Below are positions 23,675 through 31,745 of a stretch of 64,000 bases of DNA, in pieces. Under the pieces are notes generated by a model. That model was given only the letters and a program-made list of their open reading frames with translations. It made no database searches and had not been told where the DNA came from. Where the stretch lies: positions 62,001-126,000 of the forward strand of contig CALHBF010000015.1 in assembly GCA_937931205.1 (NCBI GenBank). Reading direction: 5' to 3'. How positions within the stretch are numbered: the first letter of the stretch is position 1; the number at the start of each line of letters is the position of its first letter. This DNA is from an uncultured Bacteriovoracaceae bacterium. Its GTDB lineage: Bacteria; Bdellovibrionota; Bacteriovoracia; Bacteriovoracales; Bacteriovoracaceae. The position numbers were made by a program, and so were the translations under genes.

Positions 23675-25129
23675 ATGAATAAACTATCCCCTAGCCTCAA
23701 ACTCCTGCTGACCTTCTTCATTTCCTTTTTTGTAACCTACTCCCTGATCAATCTGGCAGTTAAACAAATTGAGCAAAGAGAACAGCAAGTCCACGTTGAG
23801 GCTGCAAAAATTCTCCAACAAGAAATTACCGAACAGTTTCAACTTGTCCTTGATGTCACAAGAGTTATAGGTGAAATGTCTTCCATCTATATCTTCAATA
23901 ACAATAAGCTAGACGATACTTATGGTGAGTTACTCAAAAAAGTTTTAGATGAACGAAAATATATCCTTGGATTAAACCAGCTGGATACGAATGGTAAGAT
24001 CGTCACAATCTCTCCGAAACAAAGCAATCAAGCAGCATTAGGTAAAATAAGTCAGAATACAGCAGAACTTCTCAAGTCCAAAGAGCGCGGTGATAAGTTT
24101 TGGTTTTCACCTCCCTTCCAACTTTTCCAAGGCGGCTCTGGTTTTGTTTTTTATTTACCCATCGAGAGTAAAAATAAGTTTCTTGGCTGGATGGCACCTG
24201 TTATCAGTTCACAACTGTTTTTTGAGCATTTTAGGACTAGTGACTTTTTCAGCAACTATGATCTGACAATTAAAGATGAGGCAACTGGCAATACGTACTT
24301 CAGCACTGGAGTAGCTCCTAAAAATGAATTCGTTAGGGAGGCTAAAAGCCGCATGTGGAACAGAAGTATTCTTTTCCAAACTTGGCCGAAACAAACAAAC
24401 CCTCAGTTTTCTCTTCCGTTTTGGCTACGTTTCTTCATCTGTCTTTTAGTCAGTTTGTTTTGCGGATTGATGATGAAAGTGCATCTACAAAGAAACAAGG
24501 CCTATATGCGCCTCAAAGATATCAGCGGACTTCTCAAGCTCACTTCAAATGAAGTTCTCTCTAACTTGATGGACATTCAAAAAGAATATTTGGCCAATGG
24601 AGCGAATGGCCTGCAAGATGACGATGTTGCTCGAAATGATATTCAATCAGCGACAAACCTGTTTGAGCAAATCGAGCTTCTTCAAAACATCGCTGGCTCA
24701 GAACATTTAGATGAAGAAACCTTCGAAATTCTTCCTCTCATAAAAGAGCATCTTGAACTCATTAGTGAGGTCGTCAGCAAAAAGAACTTGAAGCTCAAGC
24801 TAGATGCCGATAGTTTTAAAGAAATCAAAGTGACAGGAAATAAATGGCTTATCAGTAATACTGTTCTCAAGAATGCCCTATCTTTTAGTGCTCTCGTTTC
24901 CCGTCCTGACGGAATGATTGAAGTCACTCACACAGTTACTCCCCGCGAATGTTGCACAATCTTTCATATCGAAAAGATTATTGCTGACGAGATGACCAAG
25001 GCCTTCCGTATTGAACGCAGACTCATGGTTGCCCAGAACGTAATGGGACTTCTCAATGGTGAGATTAGTATTCGCGAGGACGGATCAGGCGGAATGATTG
25101 TAAAACTCTCCACCGAACCTATCAGTTAA
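23675..25129 (+). CDS. Membrane sensor histidine-kinase-like protein with degenerate kinase core
   Basis: A 484-residue protein. One membrane helix (about residues 8-28), a periplasmic sensor region of about 215 residues resembling a CHASE/PAS-type domain, a second membrane helix (about 248-268), then a cytoplasmic helical part and a C-terminal ATPase-like part. The dimerisation-helix position reads LTSNEVLSNLMDI, with no phosphoacceptor His. The N box survives as SNTVLKNALSFS and a late GSGGMIVKL resembles the G2 region, but the D-x-G-x-G box is absent. It is probably a signalling protein without kinase activity. No response regulator is adjacent, and no clear ribosome binding site precedes the ATG. 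Confidence 0.65.
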   Translation: MNKLSPSLKLLLTFFISFFVTYSLINLAVKQIEQREQQVHVEAAKILQQEITEQFQLVLDVTRVIGEMSSIYIFNNNKLDDTYGELLKKVLDERKYILGLNQLDTNGKIVTISPKQSNQAALGKISQNTAELLKSKERGDKFWFSPPFQLFQGGSGFVFYLPIESKNKFLGWMAPVISSQLFFEHFRTSDFFSNYDLTIKDEATGNTYFSTGVAPKNEFVREAKSRMWNRSILFQTWPKQTNPQFSLPFWLRFFICLLVSLFCGLMMKVHLQRNKAYMRLKDISGLLKLTSNEVLSNLMDIQKEYLANGANGLQDDDVARNDIQSATNLFEQIELLQNIAGSEHLDEETFEILPLIKEHLELISEVVSKKNLKLKLDADSFKEIKVTGNKWLISNTVLKNALSFSALVSRPDGMIEVTHTVTPRECCTIFHIEKIIADEMTKAFRIERRLMVAQNVMGLLNGEISIREDGSGGMIVKLSTEPIS

Positions 25130-25210
25130 GGGTCTTGTTTAACATTTGTCCTAGGAGACTTTAGTAAAAGTCCCTAAGAAAAGCCTCTTCCCTTACCGAA
25201 ATAAGCCTTC

Positions 25211-25324
25211 ATGAGAAGAGGCAGACCAAGAAGTAAACCCCAATTAAAAGTCTTTAGATGTATCATCGCCCTTGTGCTAGGGTGGCTAAGCTATCATGGG
25301 GTTTGGGAGCTTTTGCAGAGTTAA
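25211..25324 (+). CDS. Possible 37-residue small membrane protein
   Basis: A 37-residue frame with a very basic N terminus (MRRGRPRSKPQLKVFR) and a hydrophobic helix (CIIALVLGWLSYHGVW), the usual layout of small single-pass membrane proteins. There is no clear ribosome binding site and a stop lies two codons upstream. The same bases also contain inverted repeats (25183-25190 with 25215-25222; 25235-25242 with 25297-25304), so a structured RNA is an alternative. Confidence 0.3.
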   Translation: MRRGRPRSKPQLKVFRCIIALVLGWLSYHGVWELLQS

Positions 25325-25374
25325 CGACTAAAACTTTGGGGACAAATTTTCTTGTCTTGAAGTATCATAAGTGA

Positions 25375-26454
25375 ATGAATTCAAATTCAATCACTGACAT
25401 CAAACGCTACCCTCTCAAGAAAAATGACTTACTTCAAGGCTGGGACGCAGCTGATTCACTCATCTTAGAGCATATGAGTACCATTGAGCTCCAGGGAAAA
25501 CGTATTCTCATTATTAATGATCAATTCGGTGCCCTAACTTGTGGACTCATGAATCACAATATTACGACCTACACCGATTCTTATGTGAGCTATCGCGGGA
25601 TTCTCTTTAACTCCCATCAGAAAGTAACTCCCATCAATAATCTTAACGATCTTGAGGGTGTTTATGATTATGTTCTGATGCAAATCCCTAAGAACATGTC
25701 GTTTCTTGAGGATATTCTCATTCACCTCACTAACCATATGCTTCCTCACTCAAAACTCATTTGTGGTGCCATGGTAAAGCACCTTGCTCCCACTAGTTTT
25801 GATCTCATAAATAAATATATCGGCACAACCTCAACGAGCCTTGCCGTTAAAAAGGCCCGCTTAATCTTTGCTAGTTTTGAGAAAGAAAAATTTCAAAACA
25901 TCTATCCGCAAAGGATAACAATGGATGGGTTTGAAAAACCTTTTATCAACCATTCAAATCTTTTTAGTCGCGACAAACTTGATATTGGAACTCGTTTTTT
26001 TCTTGAACATATTCCTAAGGGTGATTTTCACTCGATCTTAGACCTTGGGTGTGCCAATGGAATTATTGGAGTCCGTGCACAAGAGCTTAATTCAAATGCC
26101 AAGATTCACTATAGTGATGAATCTTATCAAGCTATCTTAAGTGCTACCCAGAATTACCAGAATCATTTTGATAAGACTCCCATTCTTCATTGGACTAACT
26201 GCTTTGAAGACGGCCCGAAAAACTCCCTAGACCTTGTGCTCTGTAATCCACCTTTCCATCAAGGAACGACAGTCGGCGATTTCATCGCCAATCAGATGTT
26301 TAAAGATAGTTATCAGTCTTTAAAAAAAGGCGGCTTCATTCGAGTCATTGGCAACTCTCACCTAGGCTACCAAGCAAAACTCAAACACATCTTTGGAAAT
26401 TCAAAGATTGTGGCCACTAACAACAAATTTATGATTGTAGATGCCCAGAAATGA
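25375..26454 (+). CDS. rlmG: 23S rRNA (guanine-N2)-methyltransferase RlmG-like
   Basis: A 359-residue protein with the tandem-domain layout of RlmG/RsmC: an N-terminal degenerate Rossmann domain and a C-terminal SAM domain with LDLGCANG (about residues 222-229) and the catalytic NPPF (291-294). RlmG modifies G1835 of 23S rRNA. RsmC (16S G1207) is a close relative, but length and N terminus fit RlmG better. It overlaps the next gene by four bases (ATGA). Confidence 0.8.
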   Translation: MNSNSITDIKRYPLKKNDLLQGWDAADSLILEHMSTIELQGKRILIINDQFGALTCGLMNHNITTYTDSYVSYRGILFNSHQKVTPINNLNDLEGVYDYVLMQIPKNMSFLEDILIHLTNHMLPHSKLICGAMVKHLAPTSFDLINKYIGTTSTSLAVKKARLIFASFEKEKFQNIYPQRITMDGFEKPFINHSNLFSRDKLDIGTRFFLEHIPKGDFHSILDLGCANGIIGVRAQELNSNAKIHYSDESYQAILSATQNYQNHFDKTPILHWTNCFEDGPKNSLDLVLCNPPFHQGTTVGDFIANQMFKDSYQSLKKGGFIRVIGNSHLGYQAKLKHIFGNSKIVATNNKFMIVDAQK

Positions 26455-26936
26455 GCTTTGATTATAACCTTGATTATCAAAAGCTCGATTTGAGAAAAGA
26501 CTTTCATCTCTACCGCATAGGTAGGGGTGAGCAAGGTGTTCTTTTAGTTCAACCTTATAAGAATGAAATCCTTCCCTTCTGGAAATTTAAAACTCCTCAA
26601 ATGGCGCTCGCCTCTGCTCAAAAAATTATCAAACTTTTTTATCAGTACAAAAAAGAAGAAGACTTCATCGGCATGGATATGACCCGAAAGTTTTTACAGA
26701 TGGGTTACACTCGATCCAGACGCTACGCTAACCACGCCAGCGGGAAAAAGTACAAAGGACCAGTTCCTGTGGATAAAAAAGGAAGAAGTGGTGCTCACGG
26801 CAGAGAGACGCTGCCACTTGTGCCTGATGAAGAAAAGGCAGCATCTGCCAGCATCTTTTATGAATATTGGATGAAGGTCGAAAGTGATATCACTTACCAT
26901 GATTTAAAAATCGGATGGAAAACTCTTTTCGGATAA
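26451..26936 (+). CDS. DUF4385-family protein
   Basis: A 161-residue protein matching DUF4385 by its conserved segments FHLYRIGRGEQGVLLVQPYK (about residues 18-37), FIGMDMTRKFLQMGYTRSRR and RYANHASGKKY. Function is unknown; the Arg/Lys- and His-rich middle suggests nucleic-acid or nucleotide binding. It is translationally coupled to rlmG. It converges on the nuclease-like gene with a three-base gap. Confidence 0.8.
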   Translation: MSFDYNLDYQKLDLRKDFHLYRIGRGEQGVLLVQPYKNEILPFWKFKTPQMALASAQKIIKLFYQYKKEEDFIGMDMTRKFLQMGYTRSRRYANHASGKKYKGPVPVDKKGRSGAHGRETLPLVPDEEKAASASIFYEYWMKVESDITYHDLKIGWKTLFG

Positions 26937-26939
26937 GCC

Positions 26940-27809
26940 TTATTTGAATGTCACCTGAATCGGACAATGGTCCGAAACAGCATCAAAGCTCACTCCTAAT
27001 TCAGAACGAGTCGCTGGACGACAGCTGACTTGTTCACAATGAGCTCCTAACTTCACTTCACGTACCTCATTAAGGTTTTTATCTTGAATGAGGATATGAT
27101 CAAGAATAGAAGGTTGAAGCTCTTCTCCACCACTAGTGCCATTCCAGTAACTAGTGCATCCTAAATTCTCTGACACTGATCTCATACTCGCTCGGCCAAT
27201 GAAGTTCTCAAAACGAGCATAATCATCATCTTTAATACTGTAGCCAGTGGAATTAAAATCTCCCAAGAGAATAAGATTCTTATCTGTGTAACGATCCGAG
27301 AGATACTTCAAACCACCATATTGTTTCCATCTCTTCTCAAAATCTCTTCTTCCTCCACCTGCCTTCAGATGAACGACTCCAAAAGAGTGAAGAGTGTTGG
27401 TCTCTTTTCGACGTAGATCAACGATAAGAACTGGGCGAAGAGAACCACATCCATTTGAACCTTCTCCGCCACTAAAAGAGCGATCTTCAATACGACTGAT
27501 AAAATCAAAAGTTGCCTCTTTATAGGCCACGGCCAATTGTTGCTTGGCCATGCCACCGCAAGTGGTCATGATATAGGAGTAACCAGGAAGATTTGTTTCC
27601 ACCATTTTTTTGAAGGCCTGCTTGTCGGCAATCTCTTGAAAGGCCATCACATCACTCTTATTTGCTTCAATAATACGAGCCAGCTCCACTAAATCTGTTT
27701 TGCCAGCACGACTGTCTTTATCAAAATTTCGTAGATTATAAGTTGAGACACTCCACTTGGCCCAAACAGTAGAGGTAAAAAGAAGCATCAACACTAAAGA
27801 AAATTTCAT
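26940..27809 (-). CDS. Secreted endonuclease/exonuclease/phosphatase-family protein
   Basis: A 289-residue protein with a signal peptide (ends VWAKW, about residue 17). It has the full EEP active site: TYNLRNF (N25), FQEI (E59), VVHLKAGG (H147), GDFNS (183-187), LDHIL (D237) and SDHCP (D280, H281). Such exported enzymes act as DNases or phosphodiesterases. In a predator a role in digesting prey nucleic acid is plausible but inferred. Two Cys pairs may be disulfides. Confidence 0.85.
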   Translation of the reverse strand: MKFSLVLMLLFTSTVWAKWSVSTYNLRNFDKDSRAGKTDLVELARIIEANKSDVMAFQEIADKQAFKKMVETNLPGYSYIMTTCGGMAKQQLAVAYKEATFDFISRIEDRSFSGGEGSNGCGSLRPVLIVDLRRKETNTLHSFGVVHLKAGGGRRDFEKRWKQYGGLKYLSDRYTDKNLILLGDFNSTGYSIKDDDYARFENFIGRASMRSVSENLGCTSYWNGTSGGEELQPSILDHILIQDKNLNEVREVKLGAHCEQVSCRPATRSELGVSFDAVSDHCPIQVTFK

Positions 27810-27874
27810 GGAACATCCGTGGTATGAGATTGCTCCTTAAATTAGAAAGCCTAGAGCTTCAATTGGCAATTGAT

Positions 27875-28282
27875 TTACTTTAAATAAGGATCAAAATTAC
27901 TTTCTCGATTATTTGGCCAAGAGCTTTTTTCACAGTAGCAAGGAGCATAGGTTAATTCTATTTTCATACGATCAGGGTCTTCGAACAGCACAGAATAGTA
28001 GTCCTTATCCCCTTATGGTCCAGCTTGATAGAGTGAGGGAATTGCATTCGCAACAAGGACATTTTGGTAATATAAATCGACTTCTTCTAAAGTGAATGCA
28101 TAAAGTGCGAGATGATTAAGTCCAAATTCTCTTTCTATGAAAGCCTGCTTCTTTATATTTTTCATCTACAGGAAAGTGCACTCATGGGTGCACACTAATC
28201 TCTCCCAACCGAGCGGAAATAAAATCATATCGTAAAAGCGAATAGATTTTGCATAATCTGAAACATTGATCTTAAATTTCAG
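27875..28282 (-). pseudogene. Decayed VOC-family (glyoxalase/dioxygenase-like) gene
   Basis: A 136-codon minus-strand frame reads as a vicinal-oxygen-chelate protein: NVSDYAKSIRFYDMI then PLGWERLV at its start, GLNHLALYAF in the middle and DYYSVLFEDPDRMKIE near its end. It is broken by TAG at 28166-28168 and TAA at 28013-28015. Between the stops the family-like reading GFHRKR lies in the +1 frame, so two compensating frameshifts are likely as well. No start codon is evident. This accounts for most of the otherwise gene-free 27810-28329 stretch. Confidence 0.75.
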
Positions 28283-28290
28283 ACAGTTAC

Positions 28291-28323
28291 AAACTTGATA
28301 TGCCAATTTGGCACATCAAGTTT
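28291..28323 (-). terminator. Hairpin terminator after the ORF6N gene
   Basis: AAACTTGAT and ATCAAGTTT arms with an inner TGCCAA/TTGGCA stem; one mismatch. It lies just after the stop of the leftward gene. The minus-strand T-run is short. Confidence 0.5.
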
Positions 28324-28329
28324 TATTAT

Positions 28330-28845
28330 TTATGAATCTTTGAGCCCAATTTTTTTCTTCTTTGAAGGTAATTTGGCATCAACGACTTGCTCTAAGGCAT
28401 CTAATCTTTCAAAGACAACTTTAAAAACTTTATTTGTTCCTGACTCCAGTTTATCTAATCTTTCACTCAATCCCTTTTCAAGAAGCAGAAAACTCCTTAG
28501 CTTCGTAAAAATTCTAATGATCGCAATATTCATTAATATTGCCTTATCTGAATTGAGCACACTTGAAAGCATTGCTACTCCATTTTCTGTAAATGCATTT
28601 GGTATTTTTCTGTGCCCTCCATAATGATCGACCATCTTTTTGATCTTCTGAATTTCTCTAAACTCTTCAGAGGTCAACTGAAACATAAAATCTTCAGGAA
28701 AACGTAGAGTATTTCTTTTGACTTGCCTGTTAAGCTGACTCGTTTCTACCCCATATAAATCCGCAAGATCAGAATCTAGCATTACCTTTTGACCACGAAT
28801 CACATAAATCATATTTTCAATTTTAGATAAGCTGACTTCATTCAT
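28330..28845 (-). CDS. ORF6N-domain protein
   Basis: A 171-residue protein. The N-terminal 110 residues match the ORF6N domain found in phage antirepressor-like proteins: IYVIRGQKVMLDSDLADLYG, RFPEDFMFQLT and NAFTENGVAMLSSVLNS. The C-terminal 60 residues form a coiled coil ending in a Lys-rich tail. The domain is common in mobile elements and often has unknown function in chromosomes. The ATG at 28845 has GGGAAG upstream. It sits between a pseudogene and a tRNA, a typical accessory spot. Confidence 0.85.
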   Translation of the reverse strand: MNEVSLSKIENMIYVIRGQKVMLDSDLADLYGVETSQLNRQVKRNTLRFPEDFMFQLTSEEFREIQKIKKMVDHYGGHRKIPNAFTENGVAMLSSVLNSDKAILMNIAIIRIFTKLRSFLLLEKGLSERLDKLESGTNKVFKVVFERLDALEQVVDAKLPSKKKKIGLKDS

Positions 28846-28969
28846 AAAACTTCCCATTTAAAACTGAGATTTCTACAACAGTCATAATGAGCTGGAGAAG
28901 AAGAACAAAAAATAAGTCATGAGATTTTTCAAAAAAGAAGGGATGAGAGTCAGAGTCCGAAATATTAAA

Positions 28970-29046
<77 letters not shown>

Positions 29047-29108
29047 GCTGAAATGTCCAAAAAACCATTGATTCCAAGGAGTTCATGAACTGATAGATAG
29101 GTCACTCA

Positions 29109-29137
29109 CTTTAATCTACCATAGTGAATCTTGTCAA
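29109..29137 (-). promoter_or_regulatory. Candidate promoter for tRNA-Arg
   Basis: On the minus strand TTGACA (29137-29132), a 17-base spacer and TTAAAG (29114-29109), about 60 bases upstream of the tRNA 5' end. The -35 is the exact consensus. Confidence 0.5.
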
Positions 29138-29174
29138 TCGCTAGCTTAAAAGTTTTGTGTTAAGGTAGAAAAAT

Positions 29175-30140
29175 ATGACTCATAAGGCCCGCATTTTTAA
29201 ATCATCCAAGCGTCAGTTCGACTGCCAAATTCTTGAAACTAAGGAGCTAGTTCAGGCCACTGCCCTAGCAACCCTCCTCAAAGAAGACCATCTGGTGGTG
29301 GGCGACTGGGTGGAGCTTGAAGCCCCGGCCAAGGCCAGTGACTCATGGGTTATCGCTGGTGTTGAAAAAAGGGTAAATGCAATTTATCGAAATCTGCCCC
29401 GTGAACAGAAAAAAAAGGTTATCGCCAGCAATGTGGACTTAATCCTCGTTGTGGCCAGCTGTGGGAAACCCACCTACAAACGAGGTCTTGTTGACCGGTA
29501 CCTCGCCCGCTCAAGCTTCTGGGATATTCCCGCCTATGTCGTCTTCAACAAAATGGATCAATACGATCCAGCAGAATTTGATCTTCGTGAAGAAGCCGAT
29601 CGCCTGCAATGGTTGAACGCTGAGTGCTTTGAGATCAGTGCAGAAGATACAGAATATCGCCCACGCTATCTTGAACAAGGCTTTAGTGAACTCTCTCATA
29701 AACTCAAAGGCAAAACGGCCATTCTTTTAGGTCACTCCGGAGTTGGAAAATCCCGCCTCATTACTTCACTCTCCGACGGACGAGTTAATCTTCTGAGCGC
29801 TGAGCTTGGAAAAGTTGGTAAAGGTGCCCACACCACAACATGGGCAGAACTCATTGATGCTGAGTTTTTTCACCTCATCGACTCTCCCGGAGTAAGATCC
29901 ATGTCCATCAACGATCTGACTCGTGATGAACTTCTCTACTCTTTTCCTGATATCAATGAATTTGCGACGAAGTGCCGTTTCTCAAGTAGCTGCACTCATG
30001 ATGAGAATGCCAAAGGATGTTTTTTTCAAGGGCTGGATAAAACGAAAAGAGAGGATCAGTTAATCCTCTCTCGTCTTGAATCTTTTAAGAGAATGCTTGA
30101 AGAAGTTTCAGACATTCCTGATTGGCTTAAAAAATCTTAG
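29175..30140 (+). CDS. rsgA: Small-ribosomal-subunit biogenesis GTPase RsgA
   Basis: A 321-residue circularly permuted GTPase that matures the 30S subunit. An N-terminal OB domain is followed by the permuted motif order: NKMD (G4, 125-128), then GHSGVGKS (G1, 186-193) and DSPG (G3, about 236-239). The C-terminal zinc site is CRFSSSC-TH-C at about 265-282. The 3' end overlaps a convergent small lipoprotein gene by four bases. Confidence 0.95.
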   Translation: MTHKARIFKSSKRQFDCQILETKELVQATALATLLKEDHLVVGDWVELEAPAKASDSWVIAGVEKRVNAIYRNLPREQKKKVIASNVDLILVVASCGKPTYKRGLVDRYLARSSFWDIPAYVVFNKMDQYDPAEFDLREEADRLQWLNAECFEISAEDTEYRPRYLEQGFSELSHKLKGKTAILLGHSGVGKSRLITSLSDGRVNLLSAELGKVGKGAHTTTWAELIDAEFFHLIDSPGVRSMSINDLTRDELLYSFPDINEFATKCRFSSSCTHDENAKGCFFQGLDKTKREDQLILSRLESFKRMLEEVSDIPDWLKKS

Positions 30141-30268
30141 CGTGTGAACTTATAGTGAACTGGGTATTCTTTTACTGGTGATTCAGAAGTTGAAGAAATC
30201 GAACGTTCCTGACTTGCGCAGCTTACAAACATACCTAGAACAAAAAATAAAGCTAATGTCTTTGCCAT
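30137..30268 (-). CDS. 43-residue lipoprotein
   Basis: A short gene with a textbook ribosome binding site (GGAGG, six bases before the ATG). It starts MAKTLALFFVLGMFVSCAS: one Lys, a hydrophobic stretch and a Cys at residue 17 in a lipobox-like context (Phe at -3 is unusual). The 26-residue mature part is Ser-rich and polar. It resembles entericidin-sized lipoproteins in length only. The stop codon lies inside the end of the convergent rsgA gene. Confidence 0.6.
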   Translation of the reverse strand: MAKTLALFFVLGMFVSCASQERSISSTSESPVKEYPVHYKFTR

Positions 30269-30371
30269 AGTGGGCCTCCAGTTGGTTACACTCAAAGTCC
30301 CTATCGACATAAACTGAACACGACTTTAGAAAATAATGACTAAAATGATCACCTTTTGTAGTTTCTAGTAG

Positions 30372-30905
30372 TTAGACATCTACTTCGCCATTGGCAGGCC
30401 TTAGGGGAATTCGCTCAGTCTCAGTCCCCTTTTTTTGAGACTTCTTTAACTGGCGTTGCTGTACCGATTGCGTGAAAGGAAAAAAGACTTTAATACCATC
30501 ATCAGTCTGAGAAATTTTCGCCTTGTTACCATCACAATCATAAGGAATTGAAATAAGCTGCGAGGACTGAGAAATAGACTGCATGTTCTCAGTCTTCTTC
30601 TCTTCTGCCGTCTTAATTTCTAACATTTGATTTTCAATTTTTATATCTAGCTTCTGCTCTTTATTTTCTGTCTGAATATAAAGAGTCCTACCGTCCTTAT
30701 CCTGCTCCCACTGAGTTTTAAATTGCCCCAATGACATAGCATCAAAGTTCGTTGAGAACTCATTCATGGAGTTATTGAAGTGATCCATTGCTGACTGAAA
30801 AGTACTATCAAAGAAACTCCTCTTCTTCACTTCATTGGCCAGTGCCAAGAAAGAAAGAGAGAAAATAACTACGGCGAATAGGAGGATCATTTTTAATCTT
30901 TTCAT
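30372..30905 (-). CDS. Exported Hsp20/alpha-crystallin-like protein
   Basis: A 177-residue protein with a signal peptide (ends FLALANE). Residues about 75-145 follow the strand order of an alpha-crystallin domain (LYIQTEN, LDIKIENQMLEIKTAEE, SQLISIPYDCD, DGIKVFFPF), with a basic tail. A periplasmic holdase role is inferred. The start is uncertain: ATG 30905 begins the signal peptide but lacks a good ribosome binding site, and GTG 30923 directly follows the upstream stop. It forms an operon with the BtuF-like gene. Confidence 0.55.
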   Translation of the reverse strand: MKRLKMILLFAVVIFSLSFLALANEVKKRSFFDSTFQSAMDHFNNSMNEFSTNFDAMSLGQFKTQWEQDKDGRTLYIQTENKEQKLDIKIENQMLEIKTAEEKKTENMQSISQSSQLISIPYDCDGNKAKISQTDDGIKVFFPFTQSVQQRQLKKSQKKGTETERIPLRPANGEVDV

Positions 30906-30923
30906 AGATCTAAATATAAGCAC

Positions 30924-31706
30924 TCATTCGCCGGCGTCAAGGTTAGCGACCTTCTCCAAGTAAGAAAAAAGTATATCTATTCCCTCTTGAAACAGGGCCG
31001 GACCTGGCTGCAAAAAAATTTCAGGAGCTAACTCAAAAACATTTTTATTACGTACCGCATTTATTTTTTCATAACCAGGACGTGTTAAGAGTTTTTCTGG
31101 ACGAAATTTTTTTCCACACCAACAAGCAAAAATCACATCTGGATTATGCTCAATAATTGTCTGATCATCGACCTCGCGGTATTTGGCCAGACTATGAGTT
31201 TGGAAGATATTTTCTCCTCCACAAATCTCAATTAATTCACTCACCCATTGAATACAAGAAAGTCTCGGATGATCCCATTCTTCAAAATAAACCTTAGGCT
31301 TCTTTTTAAAATGTCGTCCTTTCTCTCGATAAAACTCTATTTTCTCCAAAAAACGGGTAACTAAAGCATCCGCTTCTACTTGGCTTCCCACCAGTCGTCC
31401 GATGAGTTTTATTTGATTTAGAATTTCTGCTAAACTTCGCTGATTTGTTATCCAGACATTATGGCCACGACCGATAAGTTCACTTGCTATGGTCTTTTGA
31501 AGGTCGCTAAAACCAATAATAAGGTCTGGAGCTATCTGATCAATTAAGTCATAATGGCATTTAATAAACTGAGTGACGATAGGATGATTATGCTCTTTGG
31601 GACGCATAACATACTCGGAAACTCCTGCGATGAGATTTTCTTTTCCTAAAAGATAGAGAGTCTCGACTGTTTCCTCAGTGAGACATATAATTTTGTCAGG
31701 ATACAT
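30924..31706 (-). CDS. BtuF/TroA-like metal- or cobalamin-binding protein without signal peptide
   Basis: A 260-residue protein of the type III substrate-binding fold seen in BtuF and iron-siderophore receptors: IICLTEETVETLYLLG at the start, IAPDLIIGFSDLQ near residue 75, then a long linking helix and NPDVIFACWCGKK. It lacks any signal peptide and starts directly with the fold, unlike periplasmic binding proteins of ABC importers. No importer genes are near. A cytosolic cofactor-binding role is possible. ATG 31706 uses AAGGAG about ten bases upstream. Confidence 0.7.
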   Translation of the reverse strand: MYPDKIICLTEETVETLYLLGKENLIAGVSEYVMRPKEHNHPIVTQFIKCHYDLIDQIAPDLIIGFSDLQKTIASELIGRGHNVWITNQRSLAEILNQIKLIGRLVGSQVEADALVTRFLEKIEFYREKGRHFKKKPKVYFEEWDHPRLSCIQWVSELIEICGGENIFQTHSLAKYREVDDQTIIEHNPDVIFACWCGKKFRPEKLLTRPGYEKINAVRNKNVFELAPEIFLQPGPALFQEGIDILFSYLEKVANLDAGE

Positions 31707-31745
31707 AAACGCCACTCTCCTTAGTCTCAATTATAAGGACTTTGC

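Noticed and set aside
27913..28095. Plus-strand 60-codon open frame
   Set aside because: It is antisense to the VOC pseudogene, has no ribosome binding site and shows no family features.
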